In this document: piece by piece, positions 44,862 through 52,932 of the stretch
How positions within the stretch are numbered: position 1 is the first letter of the stretch
Layout: each line of letters opens with the position of its first letter
Assembly (NCBI GenBank): GCA_023388635.1
Contig: JAEWFW010000009.1
Coordinates: forward strand, 1-64,000
DNA from: Bacillota bacterium
GTDB lineage: Bacteria > Bacillota > Bacilli > Desulfuribacillales > Desulfuribacillaceae
DNA length: 64,000 nt
Reading direction: 5' to 3'
Notes under the pieces: generated by a model
What the model saw: the letters and a program-made list of their open reading frames with translations, nothing else
What the model was told of the DNA's origin: nothing
Databases searched by the model: none
Translations under genes and position numbers: made by a program

Positions 44862-45899
44862 TCATTCTCGATATAAGGTATTTAAAATTTTGGATAGATC
44901 ATTTGATAAATAGCGAATTAGTGCTGTCACCTTTGCATAATCAAGCCTAGTCGGTCCAATCACACCGATCGAGCCAATCGGCTTCCCGTCAAAGATGTAA
45001 TTCGCCGTGATAATACTACAGTTTTGTGCTTCAATAATTTTGTTCTCCTGCCCGATTTTCACCTGAATCTCAGTCGACGGATTGTGGAAAAGATCCATTA
45101 CCAAGCCATTTTGTTCAAATAAATTGAGTATTGTCTTGACTTTGTCCAGGTCTTTAAATTCTGGCTGGCTTAACATATAGGTAGTTCCTTTTAAGAAAAC
45201 CTCGCGATTTTCTTGGGTCTGTCCCCTCACAATAACACCTTCGAGAAACTCCATCGCATGTTCGTAATAAGCGACATTCTTCTCCAGTTCTTTCGCCACT
45301 TCATGATATAAAATATGTGAAAGTTTATATAGCGGCGTGCCTACTAATTTGGCATTCAATATATTTGTCAGTTGCTCCAATTTGCTTGACGGCAACTCTG
45401 GAGGAATCTCAGCAATTTTCTTCTCTACATGTCCTGTGTCTGTGACCAGTAAACAGACACAATGCGCCTGATTGATCGGTATCAACTGGATCGTCTTTAA
45501 TTTCGTATGAAAAACTTCCGGTCCCAGAGCAATTGCCGTATAATGCGTGAGGTCTGCCAAAATACTCGCTGTATTGCCGACAATCTCCTCAACCTGCATT
45601 TTTTGATGGTACAGTTGTTGGCGGATATTATCAATATCAGCTTTCAGTAATGAGGCAGGCTCCATCAAATAATCGACATAAAAACGGTACCCTTTTTGCG
45701 AAGGGATGCGCCCTGCCGATGTGTGTGGCTGCTCCAAGTACCCCATGTCCTCCAAATCCGACATTTCGTTGCGCACCGTAGCCGAGCTGTATTTAACAGT
45801 ATCTTTCTTGGAGATCGCCCTTGAGCCCACGGGCTCAGCAGAATGAACGTAAGAATCAATAATCATCTTTAAGATTAGCTTTTGCCGCTCAGTGAGCAT
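44862..45899 (-). CDS. hrcA: Heat-inducible transcription repressor HrcA
   Basis: 345 residues. Winged HTH N-terminus (ERQKLILKMIIDSYVHSAEPVG), dimer domain, and C-terminal GAF-like domain with GSIGVIGPTRLDYAKV. Binds CIRCE upstream of its own gene; activity is kept by GroE. First gene of hrcA-grpE-dnaK-dnaJ-prmA-rsmE. Confidence 0.98.
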   Translation of the reverse strand: MLTERQKLILKMIIDSYVHSAEPVGSRAISKKDTVKYSSATVRNEMSDLEDMGYLEQPHTSAGRIPSQKGYRFYVDYLMEPASLLKADIDNIRQQLYHQKMQVEEIVGNTASILADLTHYTAIALGPEVFHTKLKTIQLIPINQAHCVCLLVTDTGHVEKKIAEIPPELPSSKLEQLTNILNAKLVGTPLYKLSHILYHEVAKELEKNVAYYEHAMEFLEGVIVRGQTQENREVFLKGTTYMLSQPEFKDLDKVKTILNLFEQNGLVMDLFHNPSTEIQVKIGQENKIIEAQNCSIITANYIFDGKPIGSIGVIGPTRLDYAKVTALIRYLSNDLSKILNTLYRE

Positions 45900-45914
45900 A
45901 TCTTTCGCCTCCTG

Positions 45915-45941
45915 TTAGCACTCTATGCTGATGAGTGCTAA
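45915..45941 (-). promoter_or_regulatory. CIRCE element, HrcA operator
   Basis: Perfect consensus TTAGCACTC-N9-GAGTGCTAA, 16 bp before the hrcA ATG. HrcA binding represses the whole heat-shock operon. It is the only CIRCE seen in the window. Confidence 0.98.
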
Positions 45942-45953
45942 AGCTCTACTAAA

Positions 45954-45983
45954 AAAATACCAAATTTCATGACCATTTGTCAA
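45954..45983 (-). promoter_or_regulatory. Sigma-A promoter of the hrcA operon
   Basis: Minus strand TTGACA (45978-45983), 18-bp spacer, TATTTT (45954-45959), with a TG two bases before the -10. CIRCE lies just downstream at the expected +1 region. Confidence 0.75.
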
Positions 45984-45987
45984 CTGG

Positions 45988-47175
45988 TTAAGTGCTCAGA
46001 TTATCTATAAAAAATGCTTCCATCACCTCGTTTGCCAACAAAACTCCTTTATCCGACAAACGATACCCAGCATCTGTCCTGCACATAAGCTCCAATTGCA
46101 GCATTTTGTTTAGTGGTTCGGCAAAACACTTGTCAAATTCGATTGAAAATTTTTCTGCAAACTTTTTCGTCGATATACCGGCGTATATTCGCAAATGCAG
46201 CATGATGTAATCTTCCATACGGCATTGCAGATCGCAAACTGTGATTTCCCGTTTTCGCTGTAAAAATTCTGTCCAATGGCTCACTGGAGGAGTCGCTACC
46301 ACATACTGCTGTATGTAGTCATGCAGCAATGCAGGATTAGCATAGCGCGTATCCGCCAAATAACTCCACGCCCCGGAACCGATGCCTAAGTACTCCTGAT
46401 GCTCCCAATAGGCAGTGTTATGTTTGCTCTCTTTCCCGTGCAGGCAATAATTACTAATTTCATAGTGCTGATAATCGTTGCTCCGCAGAACCGCTCGCGC
46501 CATTTCGTACATTTCTATGACAGCATCTTCATCGGGAAGATCTAGTTCGCCCCGCTGCCATTGATCATAAAACGGAGTTCCTTCCTCTACCTTGAGATTG
46601 TATGCAGAAATATGCGCGGGTTTTAGCACCATTGCTTGATTAAGCGTATTTTCCCATGTCTGCATATTCTGTCCCGGCAGCCCATACATCAAATCCATGC
46701 TCCAATTATCGAATTGCAATGTTTTCAGCATTTCAACCGTTTTGCAAACGTCCTCTACGCTGTGGATTCTTCCTAGATTTCGCAGCTCATCCCGATCGAA
46801 CGACTGGACACCGAGACTGATGCGGTTGACTCCGTGACTTTTTAAAAGTTCCAACGTCGGAAATGCCACCGTTCCCGGATTCATCTCCACTGTATACTCT
46901 TCCATTTCACGCAAATCAAATGTCCGATCAATCATCTCGGTCAATCGTTGCCATTGCTCACGGTTTAACAATGTCGGTGTGCCACCGCCTATATACAATG
47001 TCCTGACACCGATCGTGCCAAACATCCGGCGTAATTCCTCACACTCCCGCTCAAGCGAATCGAGATAAGGAGTAATCTGTGCCTGACTGCCGGCAAAGGA
47101 ATGAAAATCACAATAATGGCATTTTCGCGCACAGAACGGTATGTGTATATATACCGGCATCTGGGATAACTCCAT
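45988..47175 (-). CDS. hemW: Radical SAM heme chaperone HemW
   Basis: About 395 residues from ATG 47175; another ATG at 47220 is possible with a weaker AAGG site. Radical SAM motif CARKCHYC (CxxxCxxC), GGGTPTLL and C-terminal HemN-like domain. Assigned as HemW rather than HemN because of the CxxxCxxC start and lepA/hrcA neighbours. Inserts heme into respiratory enzymes. Confidence 0.93.
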   Translation of the reverse strand: MELSQMPVYIHIPFCARKCHYCDFHSFAGSQAQITPYLDSLERECEELRRMFGTIGVRTLYIGGGTPTLLNREQWQRLTEMIDRTFDLREMEEYTVEMNPGTVAFPTLELLKSHGVNRISLGVQSFDRDELRNLGRIHSVEDVCKTVEMLKTLQFDNWSMDLMYGLPGQNMQTWENTLNQAMVLKPAHISAYNLKVEEGTPFYDQWQRGELDLPDEDAVIEMYEMARAVLRSNDYQHYEISNYCLHGKESKHNTAYWEHQEYLGIGSGAWSYLADTRYANPALLHDYIQQYVVATPPVSHWTEFLQRKREITVCDLQCRMEDYIMLHLRIYAGISTKKFAEKFSIEFDKCFAEPLNKMLQLELMCRTDAGYRLSDKGVLLANEVMEAFFIDNLST

Positions 47176-47220
47176 ACCTATAACATCCCTTTCATCATCG
47201 CACTGAAATTCTGATAACAT

Positions 47221-47434
47221 ATGCCTTGTTGTGTGTGAAGTACGAAGAACTTCAGGAGTGACCCCGAAGTCCCTTAGTTATCCGATAACTAACCGCCACT
47301 AAGACTTCTCCTTCTTAAGTAGAAGTATACCCAGTGGGCACGCAGTGGCGCTAAGTTTCTGGATAAGTGCGACTAAGATTCAGATGGGGTACGTGTGCCC
47401 GAAGGGTGAACACTCCACCTGATCAAGTCTTACT
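47221..47434 (-). other. Structured lepA-hemW intergenic region with hairpin repeat copy c
   Basis: No gene. It contains a palindrome TTAGTTAT-CCG-ATAACTAA (47274-47292), a nested structure with outer stem CGCCACT / AGTGGCG (47294-47350), inner ACTTCT / AGAAGT (47304-47326) and CCCAGTGGG. A repeat copy follows (47361-47432) with GGATAAGTGCGACTAA, TTCAGATGGGGTAC and an inner GTGTGCCC...GGGTGAACAC hairpin. In transcription direction it is the lepA 3' region and hemW leader. Confidence 0.65.
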
Positions 47435-49267
47435 TTATTTTTTATTTGGCTCGTCCATCTGCAAAACAGCCATAAATGCTTCTTGCGGAATTTCTACGCT
47501 GCCTACTTGTTTCATACGTTTTTTACCTTCTTTTTGCTTCTCCAATAACTTACGCTTACGCGAAATATCCCCGCCATAGCACTTCGCCAATACGTTTTTG
47601 CGCATTGCTCGGATTGTCTCCCTAGCGATGATCTTTTGACCAATTGCCGCCTGTATCGGCACTTCAAACATTTGGCGTGGTATGATGCCGCGCAATTTTT
47701 CAACAAGCAATCTGCCTCTGTGATACGCTTTCTCCCGATGTACGATCAACGAAAATGCGTCGACTTCTTCGTTGTTAAGTAAAATATCCATCTTGACCAG
47801 CTTCGAGGCACGATAGCCGACCAACTCATAGTCAAATGACGCATAGCCTTTCGTCTGTGATTTCAATTGATCGAAGAAATCGTAAACGATCTCCGCCAAT
47901 GGCACGTCATATATAATAGATACGCGATTAGCATCAAGGTATTTCATGTCTTTATATTCACCGCGTTTGTTTTGACAGATTTCCATAACGGCACCGACGT
48001 AATCGTTCGGCACCATAATACTCGCTTTTACGTACGGTTCTTCGATGCGGTCGAGCTTTTCCTGAGGCGGCATTTTCGTCGGATTGTCGATCCGGATTAC
48101 TGTTTGCTCACTGTCATTCAAATAGGCATAATAAACGACACTCGGCGCCGTCGTTATTAACGCGATATCAAATTCACGTTCAATGCGCTCTTGGATAATC
48201 TCCATATGCAACAGACCGAGAAAACCACAACGGAAACCAAAACCCAAAGCTGTCGATGTCTCTGGCTCATATTGCAGTGATGCGTCGTTCAGTTCCAATT
48301 TTTCCAATGCCTCACGTAAGTCTTCATATTGCGCATTATCTACAGGATACAGTCCACAGAACACCATCGAATTGACCTTTCGATAACCTGGCAACGGTTC
48401 AGTAGCGGGACGAGTTGCTTCCGTAATCGTGTCCCCAACGCGAGTGTCTTTGACATTGCGTATGCTGGCTATGACAAACCCAACTTCACCGACGTTCAAT
48501 TCTTCCACACGCACCGGTTTCGGAGTTAATGTTCCCAATTCGAGGACTTCAAACTCTTTCCCAGTCGCCATCATGTGAATCTTCATACCCGGCTTTATAC
48601 AGCCGTTGACGACTCTAATATACACAATGACACCTCTGTATGGATCATAATGTGAATCGAAAATTAATGCCTGTAATGGAGCATCAGTCGAACCACTCGG
48701 CGCGGGAATCTTTTGAACGATCTGTTCAAGGATGTCTTCAATGCCAATTCCGTCTTTTGCCGACGCGAGTACAGCATCACTGGCATCTAAGCCGATGACA
48801 TCTTCCACTTCTTGCTTTACGCGTTCAGGCTCGGCACTCGGTAAATCTATTTTGTTGATGACCGGAATAATCTCTAAATCATTTTCCAAGGCAAGATACA
48901 CGTTCGCCAATGTCTGTGCCTCAATACCTTGTGCTGCATCGACGATTAGCAACGCTCCTTCACATGCCGCTAAACTCCGAGACACTTCATAGGTGAAATC
49001 GACATGCCCTGGTGTATCGATGAGATGCAATGTATATTCATTACCGTCTTTTGCTTTATATTGCAAACGGATCGCTTTTAACTTAATAGTGATGCCCCGC
49101 TCACGTTCCAAGTCCATTTTATCCAATACTTGTTCTTGCATTTCCCTTGAAGATAATGCTCCTGTGAACTCAAGGATTCGATCAGCCAATGTAGATTTTC
49201 CATGATCGATATGTGCAATAATTGAAAAATTACGGGTACGGCTCTGCCGATCCATACGATTACTCAT
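47435..49267 (-). CDS. lepA: Elongation factor 4 (LepA)
   Basis: 610 residues. G1 AHIDHGKST, G3 DTPGHVDF, G4 NKIDLPSA, then EF-G-like domains and the LepA-specific C-terminus (RKRKLLEKQKEGKKRMK). GTPase acting on stalled or assembling ribosomes. Canonical place between spoIIP and hemW. Confidence 0.98.
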   Translation of the reverse strand: MSNRMDRQSRTRNFSIIAHIDHGKSTLADRILEFTGALSSREMQEQVLDKMDLERERGITIKLKAIRLQYKAKDGNEYTLHLIDTPGHVDFTYEVSRSLAACEGALLIVDAAQGIEAQTLANVYLALENDLEIIPVINKIDLPSAEPERVKQEVEDVIGLDASDAVLASAKDGIGIEDILEQIVQKIPAPSGSTDAPLQALIFDSHYDPYRGVIVYIRVVNGCIKPGMKIHMMATGKEFEVLELGTLTPKPVRVEELNVGEVGFVIASIRNVKDTRVGDTITEATRPATEPLPGYRKVNSMVFCGLYPVDNAQYEDLREALEKLELNDASLQYEPETSTALGFGFRCGFLGLLHMEIIQERIEREFDIALITTAPSVVYYAYLNDSEQTVIRIDNPTKMPPQEKLDRIEEPYVKASIMVPNDYVGAVMEICQNKRGEYKDMKYLDANRVSIIYDVPLAEIVYDFFDQLKSQTKGYASFDYELVGYRASKLVKMDILLNNEEVDAFSLIVHREKAYHRGRLLVEKLRGIIPRQMFEVPIQAAIGQKIIARETIRAMRKNVLAKCYGGDISRKRKLLEKQKEGKKRMKQVGSVEIPQEAFMAVLQMDEPNKK

Positions 49268-49307
49268 GTAATAAATACCTCCTAAGCGGAAATGCGCTAA
49301 TGTTCAT

Positions 49308-49336
49308 TATAGCAATTCACTAGGAGGACTGCAATA
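49308..49336 (-). promoter_or_regulatory. Sigma-A promoter of lepA
   Basis: Minus strand TTGCAG (49331-49336), 17-bp spacer, TATAAT (49308-49313), 41 bp before the lepA start; the -35 overlaps the end of the upstream hypothetical gene. Confidence 0.75.
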
Positions 49337-49721
49337 TTTTTGCAATTTGATCTGCAAGATATTCCATTCCCAGGGTAATCTTATCGACACACCATAGAAT
49401 CAATTTGTGTGCTTTATCTTCCACTTTTTCGCCCAATACCTGCGCTAATTGATTGATACCGCGATTTGCTTCCTGCTCGGCTTGTGCCATATCGGATATT
49501 TGCTCCGTTGCGACACCGGATACCTCGGTCACTTCCGGTTGTTCCTCTATTGATTGCGAAAAATAGACTACACTCGGCGTTTCATAGACACCGAGCATAT
49601 CTGTGACGTTTTTCTCCACTACGAAAAATCCCAGCATAACGAATGTCGCTAAAATGCTGACAAAGAAAATAATGATGGCTCCTTCTTCAATGATATTCCT
49701 GAATGCTCGCATTGTCGTCAT
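49320..49721 (-). CDS. Hypothetical single-pass membrane protein between spoIIP and lepA
   Basis: 133 residues. One membrane helix (about 13-34, AIIIFFVSILATFVMLGFFVV), then an outer acidic linker and an amphipathic helical C-terminus (QAEQEANRGINQLAQVLGE..., ending LADQIAKILQSS). GGGAGGG precedes the ATG. I do not recognise a family. The position after spoIIP and a four-unit 22-bp repeat upstream suggest a developmentally expressed envelope protein, but this is inference only. Confidence 0.6.
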   Translation of the reverse strand: MTTMRAFRNIIEEGAIIIFFVSILATFVMLGFFVVEKNVTDMLGVYETPSVVYFSQSIEEQPEVTEVSGVATEQISDMAQAEQEANRGINQLAQVLGEKVEDKAHKLILWCVDKITLGMEYLADQIAKILQSS

Positions 49722-49814
49722 AGAATTCCCTCCCTATAACTCTAGCATTTCCAAATCTATGATTTCTATTCCCTATGATGTCCCATTGCAAAAAAACATT
49801 TACCCAATCAGTCC

Positions 49815-49893
49815 GTATATTTGTCGCATAACAACCGATATTTATCTCGTTAACAGTGGATATTTGTCTCAATTGCAATGGATATTGGGTCTA
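49815..49893. repeat. Four tandem 22-bp units between spoIIP and the hypothetical gene
   Basis: Related units begin exactly 22 bp apart at 49815, 49837, 49859 and 49881, each starting G(A/T)ATATT and most continuing TTGTC or TTATC. The last runs into the spoIIP stop codon. No gene here. The 22-bp spacing equals two helical turns, so a protein could bind all units on one face. Confidence 0.6.
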
Positions 49894-51063
49894 TTATTCC
49901 TCTAGTGCTTCCCAGTACACTTCCGAGATGACTTCCGCCAGAACTTCCACCGTACGTTTTGCTTCTTCCAGCGTGTTATCGACGCCGCCAATCTCAATTA
50001 AAATATTATGGGGCGATATATCTTGATTGTATTGACCCGTTTTCTTCGCCCAGATTCCCCGGGAAATGCCGGGAACCTTTTCTTCAAGTTTATCTTCAAT
50101 CTGCGATGCGAACTGATAGTTGTACTGCCAAGTGGGGTTCAACTGCCCAACGATAAACCAAACAGCAGCATATTGCTTGCCGTTATGTGTCATCAATGTC
50201 TGGGTTCTCGCTGAAGAATCTCGGTGCAAATCGAACATAAATTGTATATCGTCGTTCTGCTCGACAATCGTGTTAATTTCTGTACGGGAAAATTCGTATG
50301 ACCGCCAGTATTCGCCATAGGGAAGCAGTGGCCAATAGTCTTTTTTAGAGAAAATAGTCGGTATACCCTTTGCTTCCAATGCTTTAGCAAGCTCTTCTCC
50401 GACCAAAGTGATGTTATTTGTCGGATGGTAAGCTTCATTTGCCGCCGTATTAGTGCTTAATTCCGGTAGAAATGCCTCTCGGTTATGTGTATGGTAGATC
50501 AAAATCGGCGCTTTCTTCGGTGCCTCACCGGGGTTCTTACCCGTATTAGAGGGGTCATCCGGCTTGCCATTTTCCCCTTGCATAATATTCTCATCGGCAA
50601 ATAAATCATCAGGCGGCGGAGTTTCTGCCGGTGGCGAATATATGTCCGACGCTCGTTGACCGATTAACTCGGCTTCCATCACTTTAAAGCCGGGAATTTC
50701 CTGATACAACACCGTTTGCAATTTATTAAACTCTATATTAGTAAACAATTTAGAGAGAAAGTACACCATTTCATAGCCTGTCCCATAGACAGACATTTCT
50801 GTACCAGGTTGCGCAGGAAGTATTTTCAACTCACTTTTCAAAATGTTTTTATAGGTATCCAGATTGATCTTACTGACCATGCGCTCCAACTTTGTTGTTC
50901 CACTTGCGGATTCAAGTGCTACGCTTTCAACATTCGTAATTGTAAAAACTGTCATTATCATTAGAAACATCATACAAAGTACAACGACGACAAATGCCTT
51001 TCTTTTCTGCAATTGTGACATGCGAAATGCATATGTGCGAAAATGTTTTTTCAGACTAGGCAT
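49894..51063 (-). CDS. spoIIP: Stage II sporulation protein P
   Basis: 389 residues. N-terminal membrane anchor (about 22-45), Pro/Asp/Gly-rich linker (160-190), then amidase_3-like/SpoIIP domain with zinc-ligand motifs ILIYHTHNREAF, DLHRDSSAR and LIEIGGVDNTLEEAKR. It cuts peptide stems and glycan with SpoIID during engulfment in the mother cell. Good AAGGAGG site; sigma-E-like promoter upstream. Confidence 0.96.
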   Translation of the reverse strand: MPSLKKHFRTYAFRMSQLQKRKAFVVVVLCMMFLMIMTVFTITNVESVALESASGTTKLERMVSKINLDTYKNILKSELKILPAQPGTEMSVYGTGYEMVYFLSKLFTNIEFNKLQTVLYQEIPGFKVMEAELIGQRASDIYSPPAETPPPDDLFADENIMQGENGKPDDPSNTGKNPGEAPKKAPILIYHTHNREAFLPELSTNTAANEAYHPTNNITLVGEELAKALEAKGIPTIFSKKDYWPLLPYGEYWRSYEFSRTEINTIVEQNDDIQFMFDLHRDSSARTQTLMTHNGKQYAAVWFIVGQLNPTWQYNYQFASQIEDKLEEKVPGISRGIWAKKTGQYNQDISPHNILIEIGGVDNTLEEAKRTVEVLAEVISEVYWEALEE

Positions 51064-51095
51064 TTATATCCTCCTTCGACAAGTTGTCCTATTTA

Positions 51096-51124
51096 AGAAT
51101 ATGAATATAAATACCCCAATATGC
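51096..51124 (-). promoter_or_regulatory. Sigma-E-like promoter of spoIIP
   Basis: Minus strand GCATATT (51118-51124), 14-bp spacer, CATATTCT (51096-51103), fitting KMATATT / CATACANT with at most two mismatches, 33 bp before the spoIIP ATG. Agrees with known sigma-E control of spoIIP. Confidence 0.7.
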
Positions 51125-51215
51125 CTAATTGTTGATTAACCTGATTAACTTTGCGTAAGTCCACTTCCTCCTAGGCGGGTGTACAACCCCAACTAAGTCA
51201 TGCATTTGCAGTCCC
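51125..51215. other. Intergenic segment with decayed hairpin repeat fragment
   Basis: Contains GGCGGGTGTACAACCCC and GTAAGTCCACTT, resembling a degenerate copy of the GGGGT-GTAC-ACCCC hairpin core. No gene seen; lies between the gpr terminator and the spoIIP promoter. Confidence 0.45.
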
Positions 51216-51255
51216 AAAAAAATTCAGATGGAGTAAAAAAATCTCCATCTGAATT
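51216..51255 (-). terminator. Terminator after gpr / hairpin repeat copy d
   Basis: A perfect 13-bp stem AATTCAGATGGAG / CTCCATCTGAATT with an A-rich 9-base loop, followed by TTTTTTTGGG on the minus strand. Confidence 0.9.
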
Positions 51256-51314
51256 AAGAATTTGCTTCGACTCAAATTAAGAACTTGCTTCTACCTGAAT
51301 TAAGAACTTGCCTT
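51251..51314 (-). repeat. Three tandem 23-bp units at the gpr 3' end
   Basis: Units start at 51251, 51274 and 51297, each with (A/G)AATTAAGAA(C/T)TTGC then CTTC or CCTT. They share AAGCAAGTTCTTAATTCAG (minus strand) with the left arm of the hairpin repeat family. The last unit contains the gpr stop codon. Confidence 0.75.
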
Positions 51315-52437
51315 AATGTGTGTACATCGCTGCATCTTCGATACTGATTTTTGGGTGTAATGCCGCATTCAGACCGCCGGCGATGATATTTGCCATGTCT
51401 TCGATATACACATCAATTTCTTTCGGCGTGACCATGAATTGATGACCTTCGGCTTTAAGCACTTGAAAGATTAACTGCTTTTTCTGATCTTCCGATAACG
51501 CTTCATATGCCGATGGAATTGCGTGTTGCTGTGAATTGGGCTGCCTGTCTGTATTGACACCTTGATCACTTTGATGCACAGCCACAGCCTGCTTCTTTGC
51601 CATGTTCTTTGTCATGAGATCGGGGGAAATCACCGACGTTATATTGCCGTTGTTATGATTGATATATTCTGCCACGTACTCCATTGCGTCATGAACGATT
51701 GTCACGGCATCCACAACGGTAGGAACACCCACGGCAATGACCGGGATCCCCAGTGTCTCTTTGCTAAGTGCTTTTCTCTGATTGCCAACACCCGCCCCAG
51801 GGTTGATGCCGGAATCGGCGATCTGAATCGTCGTGTTAATCCGCTCGATACTTCTCGACGCCAATGCGTCAATCACAACGACGACATCCGGTTTAATTTG
51901 CTGAATCACTCCATAGACGATATCGCCTGTTTCAATCCCTGTCTGTCCCATGACCCCCGGTGCAATCGCACTGATCGGACGGAACCCTTTCTCTACCTTA
52001 TCCGGCATCACTTGAAAGAAGTGTCGAGAAATCAGCAGATTGTCAATTACTTCCGGTCCGATCGCGTCAGGAGTAGCATTAGCATTCCCTAATCCGACGA
52101 CGAGAACACTCGCCTGTTCCGGAAGACCTTCTATGTATTTTGAGAATTCCTTGGCGAATATCTTCGATACATTTTGCCGCAGTGGAGTGTCTTTGGTACG
52201 CAATCCCGGAGCATAGATTGTCACATAATTTCCCGGAGCTTTATTAATTGCCTGTCCTGCTTGCGCTGTAGAAATAAACACCCGTTCGATTTTTATATTA
52301 TCAATCTCTTCCGTATCCTCTTGAATTCCCGGAATTTCCCCTTGCTGCTTTGCATGTTCATGTGCCTCTACCGCCAGGTCCGTAGAGAAAAATGTGAATT
52401 TCGTCGTATCAATATCATGATATCCTTTGTGAGACAT
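51313..52437 (-). CDS. gpr: Germination protease Gpr
   Basis: 374 residues from ATG 52437, seven bases after AAGGAGG; the longer frame to 52593 is not used. Aspartic-type (A25) protease that degrades small acid-soluble proteins at germination. The zymogen is cut near FTFFSTDLAVEA (about residue 16). Family features: VVGLGNANATPDAIGPEV and APGVMGQTGIETGDI. Divergent from rpsT. Expected sigma-G control; only a weak TGCTAA-16-CATAGCT match is seen. Confidence 0.96.
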   Translation of the reverse strand: MSHKGYHDIDTTKFTFFSTDLAVEAHEHAKQQGEIPGIQEDTEEIDNIKIERVFISTAQAGQAINKAPGNYVTIYAPGLRTKDTPLRQNVSKIFAKEFSKYIEGLPEQASVLVVGLGNANATPDAIGPEVIDNLLISRHFFQVMPDKVEKGFRPISAIAPGVMGQTGIETGDIVYGVIQQIKPDVVVVIDALASRSIERINTTIQIADSGINPGAGVGNQRKALSKETLGIPVIAVGVPTVVDAVTIVHDAMEYVAEYINHNNGNITSVISPDLMTKNMAKKQAVAVHQSDQGVNTDRQPNSQQHAIPSAYEALSEDQKKQLIFQVLKAEGHQFMVTPKEIDVYIEDMANIIAGGLNAALHPKISIEDAAMYTH

Positions 52438-52519
52438 ATATATGACCTCCTTATCCAATGATGAAAAGCTATGTTTTATTCTCCTGCGTTTAGCATAATT
52501 TATGCAATTTAAAAAAATC

Positions 52520-52548
52520 TTGTCTTTTTTAAAATAACATGATAGAAT
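52520..52548 (+). promoter_or_regulatory. Sigma-A promoter of rpsT
   Basis: TTGTCT (52520-52525), 17-bp spacer, TAGAAT (52543-52548), about 60 bp before the rpsT ATG. Confidence 0.7.
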
Positions 52549-52571
52549 ATCTTGTGTTATGTTTAGGAAGT

Positions 52572-52593
52572 TTGACAGGAATTTTACTGTCAA
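52572..52593 (+). promoter_or_regulatory. Inverted repeat in the rpsT leader
   Basis: TTGACAG-N8-CTGTCAA, a perfect 7-bp stem ending just before the AGGGAGGTGAAG ribosome site. Could be a translational control hairpin (S20 autoregulates in other bacteria) or a DNA operator. Confidence 0.5.
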
Positions 52594-52608
52594 GGGAGGT
52601 GAAGATCA

Positions 52609-52881
52609 ATGGCAAATATTAAATCAGCTCAAAAACGTATTGGTGTTTCAGCTAAGAAGCAGGAACGTAATGTCGTTCTTAAATCCAAACTTAAAACTGC
52701 CATTAAGAAATTTGAAGTAGCAGTTAACAATACAGATATCGAACTAGCAAAACAAGAATTCTTGAATGCAACAAAAACCCTTGACAAAGCTGTAAGCAAA
52801 GGGATTATTCATAAAAACTTGGCTGCACGTAGAAAATCACGTTTCGCTATCCGTTTAAACAAATTGACAGCGGCAAAATAA
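52609..52881 (+). CDS. rpsT: Ribosomal protein S20
   Basis: 90 residues, Lys/Ala-rich, starting MANIKSAQKRIGVSAKKQER and ending RKSRFAIRLNKLTAAK, typical bS20. Primary 16S rRNA binder. Strong ribosome site and its own promoter and terminator. Transcribed against the general direction of the window, as usual next to holA/gpr. Confidence 0.98.
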   Translation: MANIKSAQKRIGVSAKKQERNVVLKSKLKTAIKKFEVAVNNTDIELAKQEFLNATKTLDKAVSKGIIHKNLAARRKSRFAIRLNKLTAAK

Positions 52882-52882
52882 T

Positions 52883-52906
52883 AAAACGACCTACATAGGT
52901 CGTTTT
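52883..52906. terminator. Terminator between rpsT and the DUF1129-like gene
   Basis: Perfect 10-bp stem AAAACGACCT-ACAT-AGGTCGTTTT, T run on the + strand and T-rich tract on the minus strand. Probably bidirectional. Confidence 0.9.
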
Positions 52907-52932
52907 TTATTTTTTTCATCTATATATCCAGT

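Noticed and set aside
51216..51314. CRISPR-like array after gpr
   Set aside because: Units are contiguous 23-bp repeats without spacers and match a terminator arm; no cas genes.
52437..52593. Longer N-terminus for Gpr
   Set aside because: The extra 52 codons lack family similarity and the internal ATG has a strong ribosome site.
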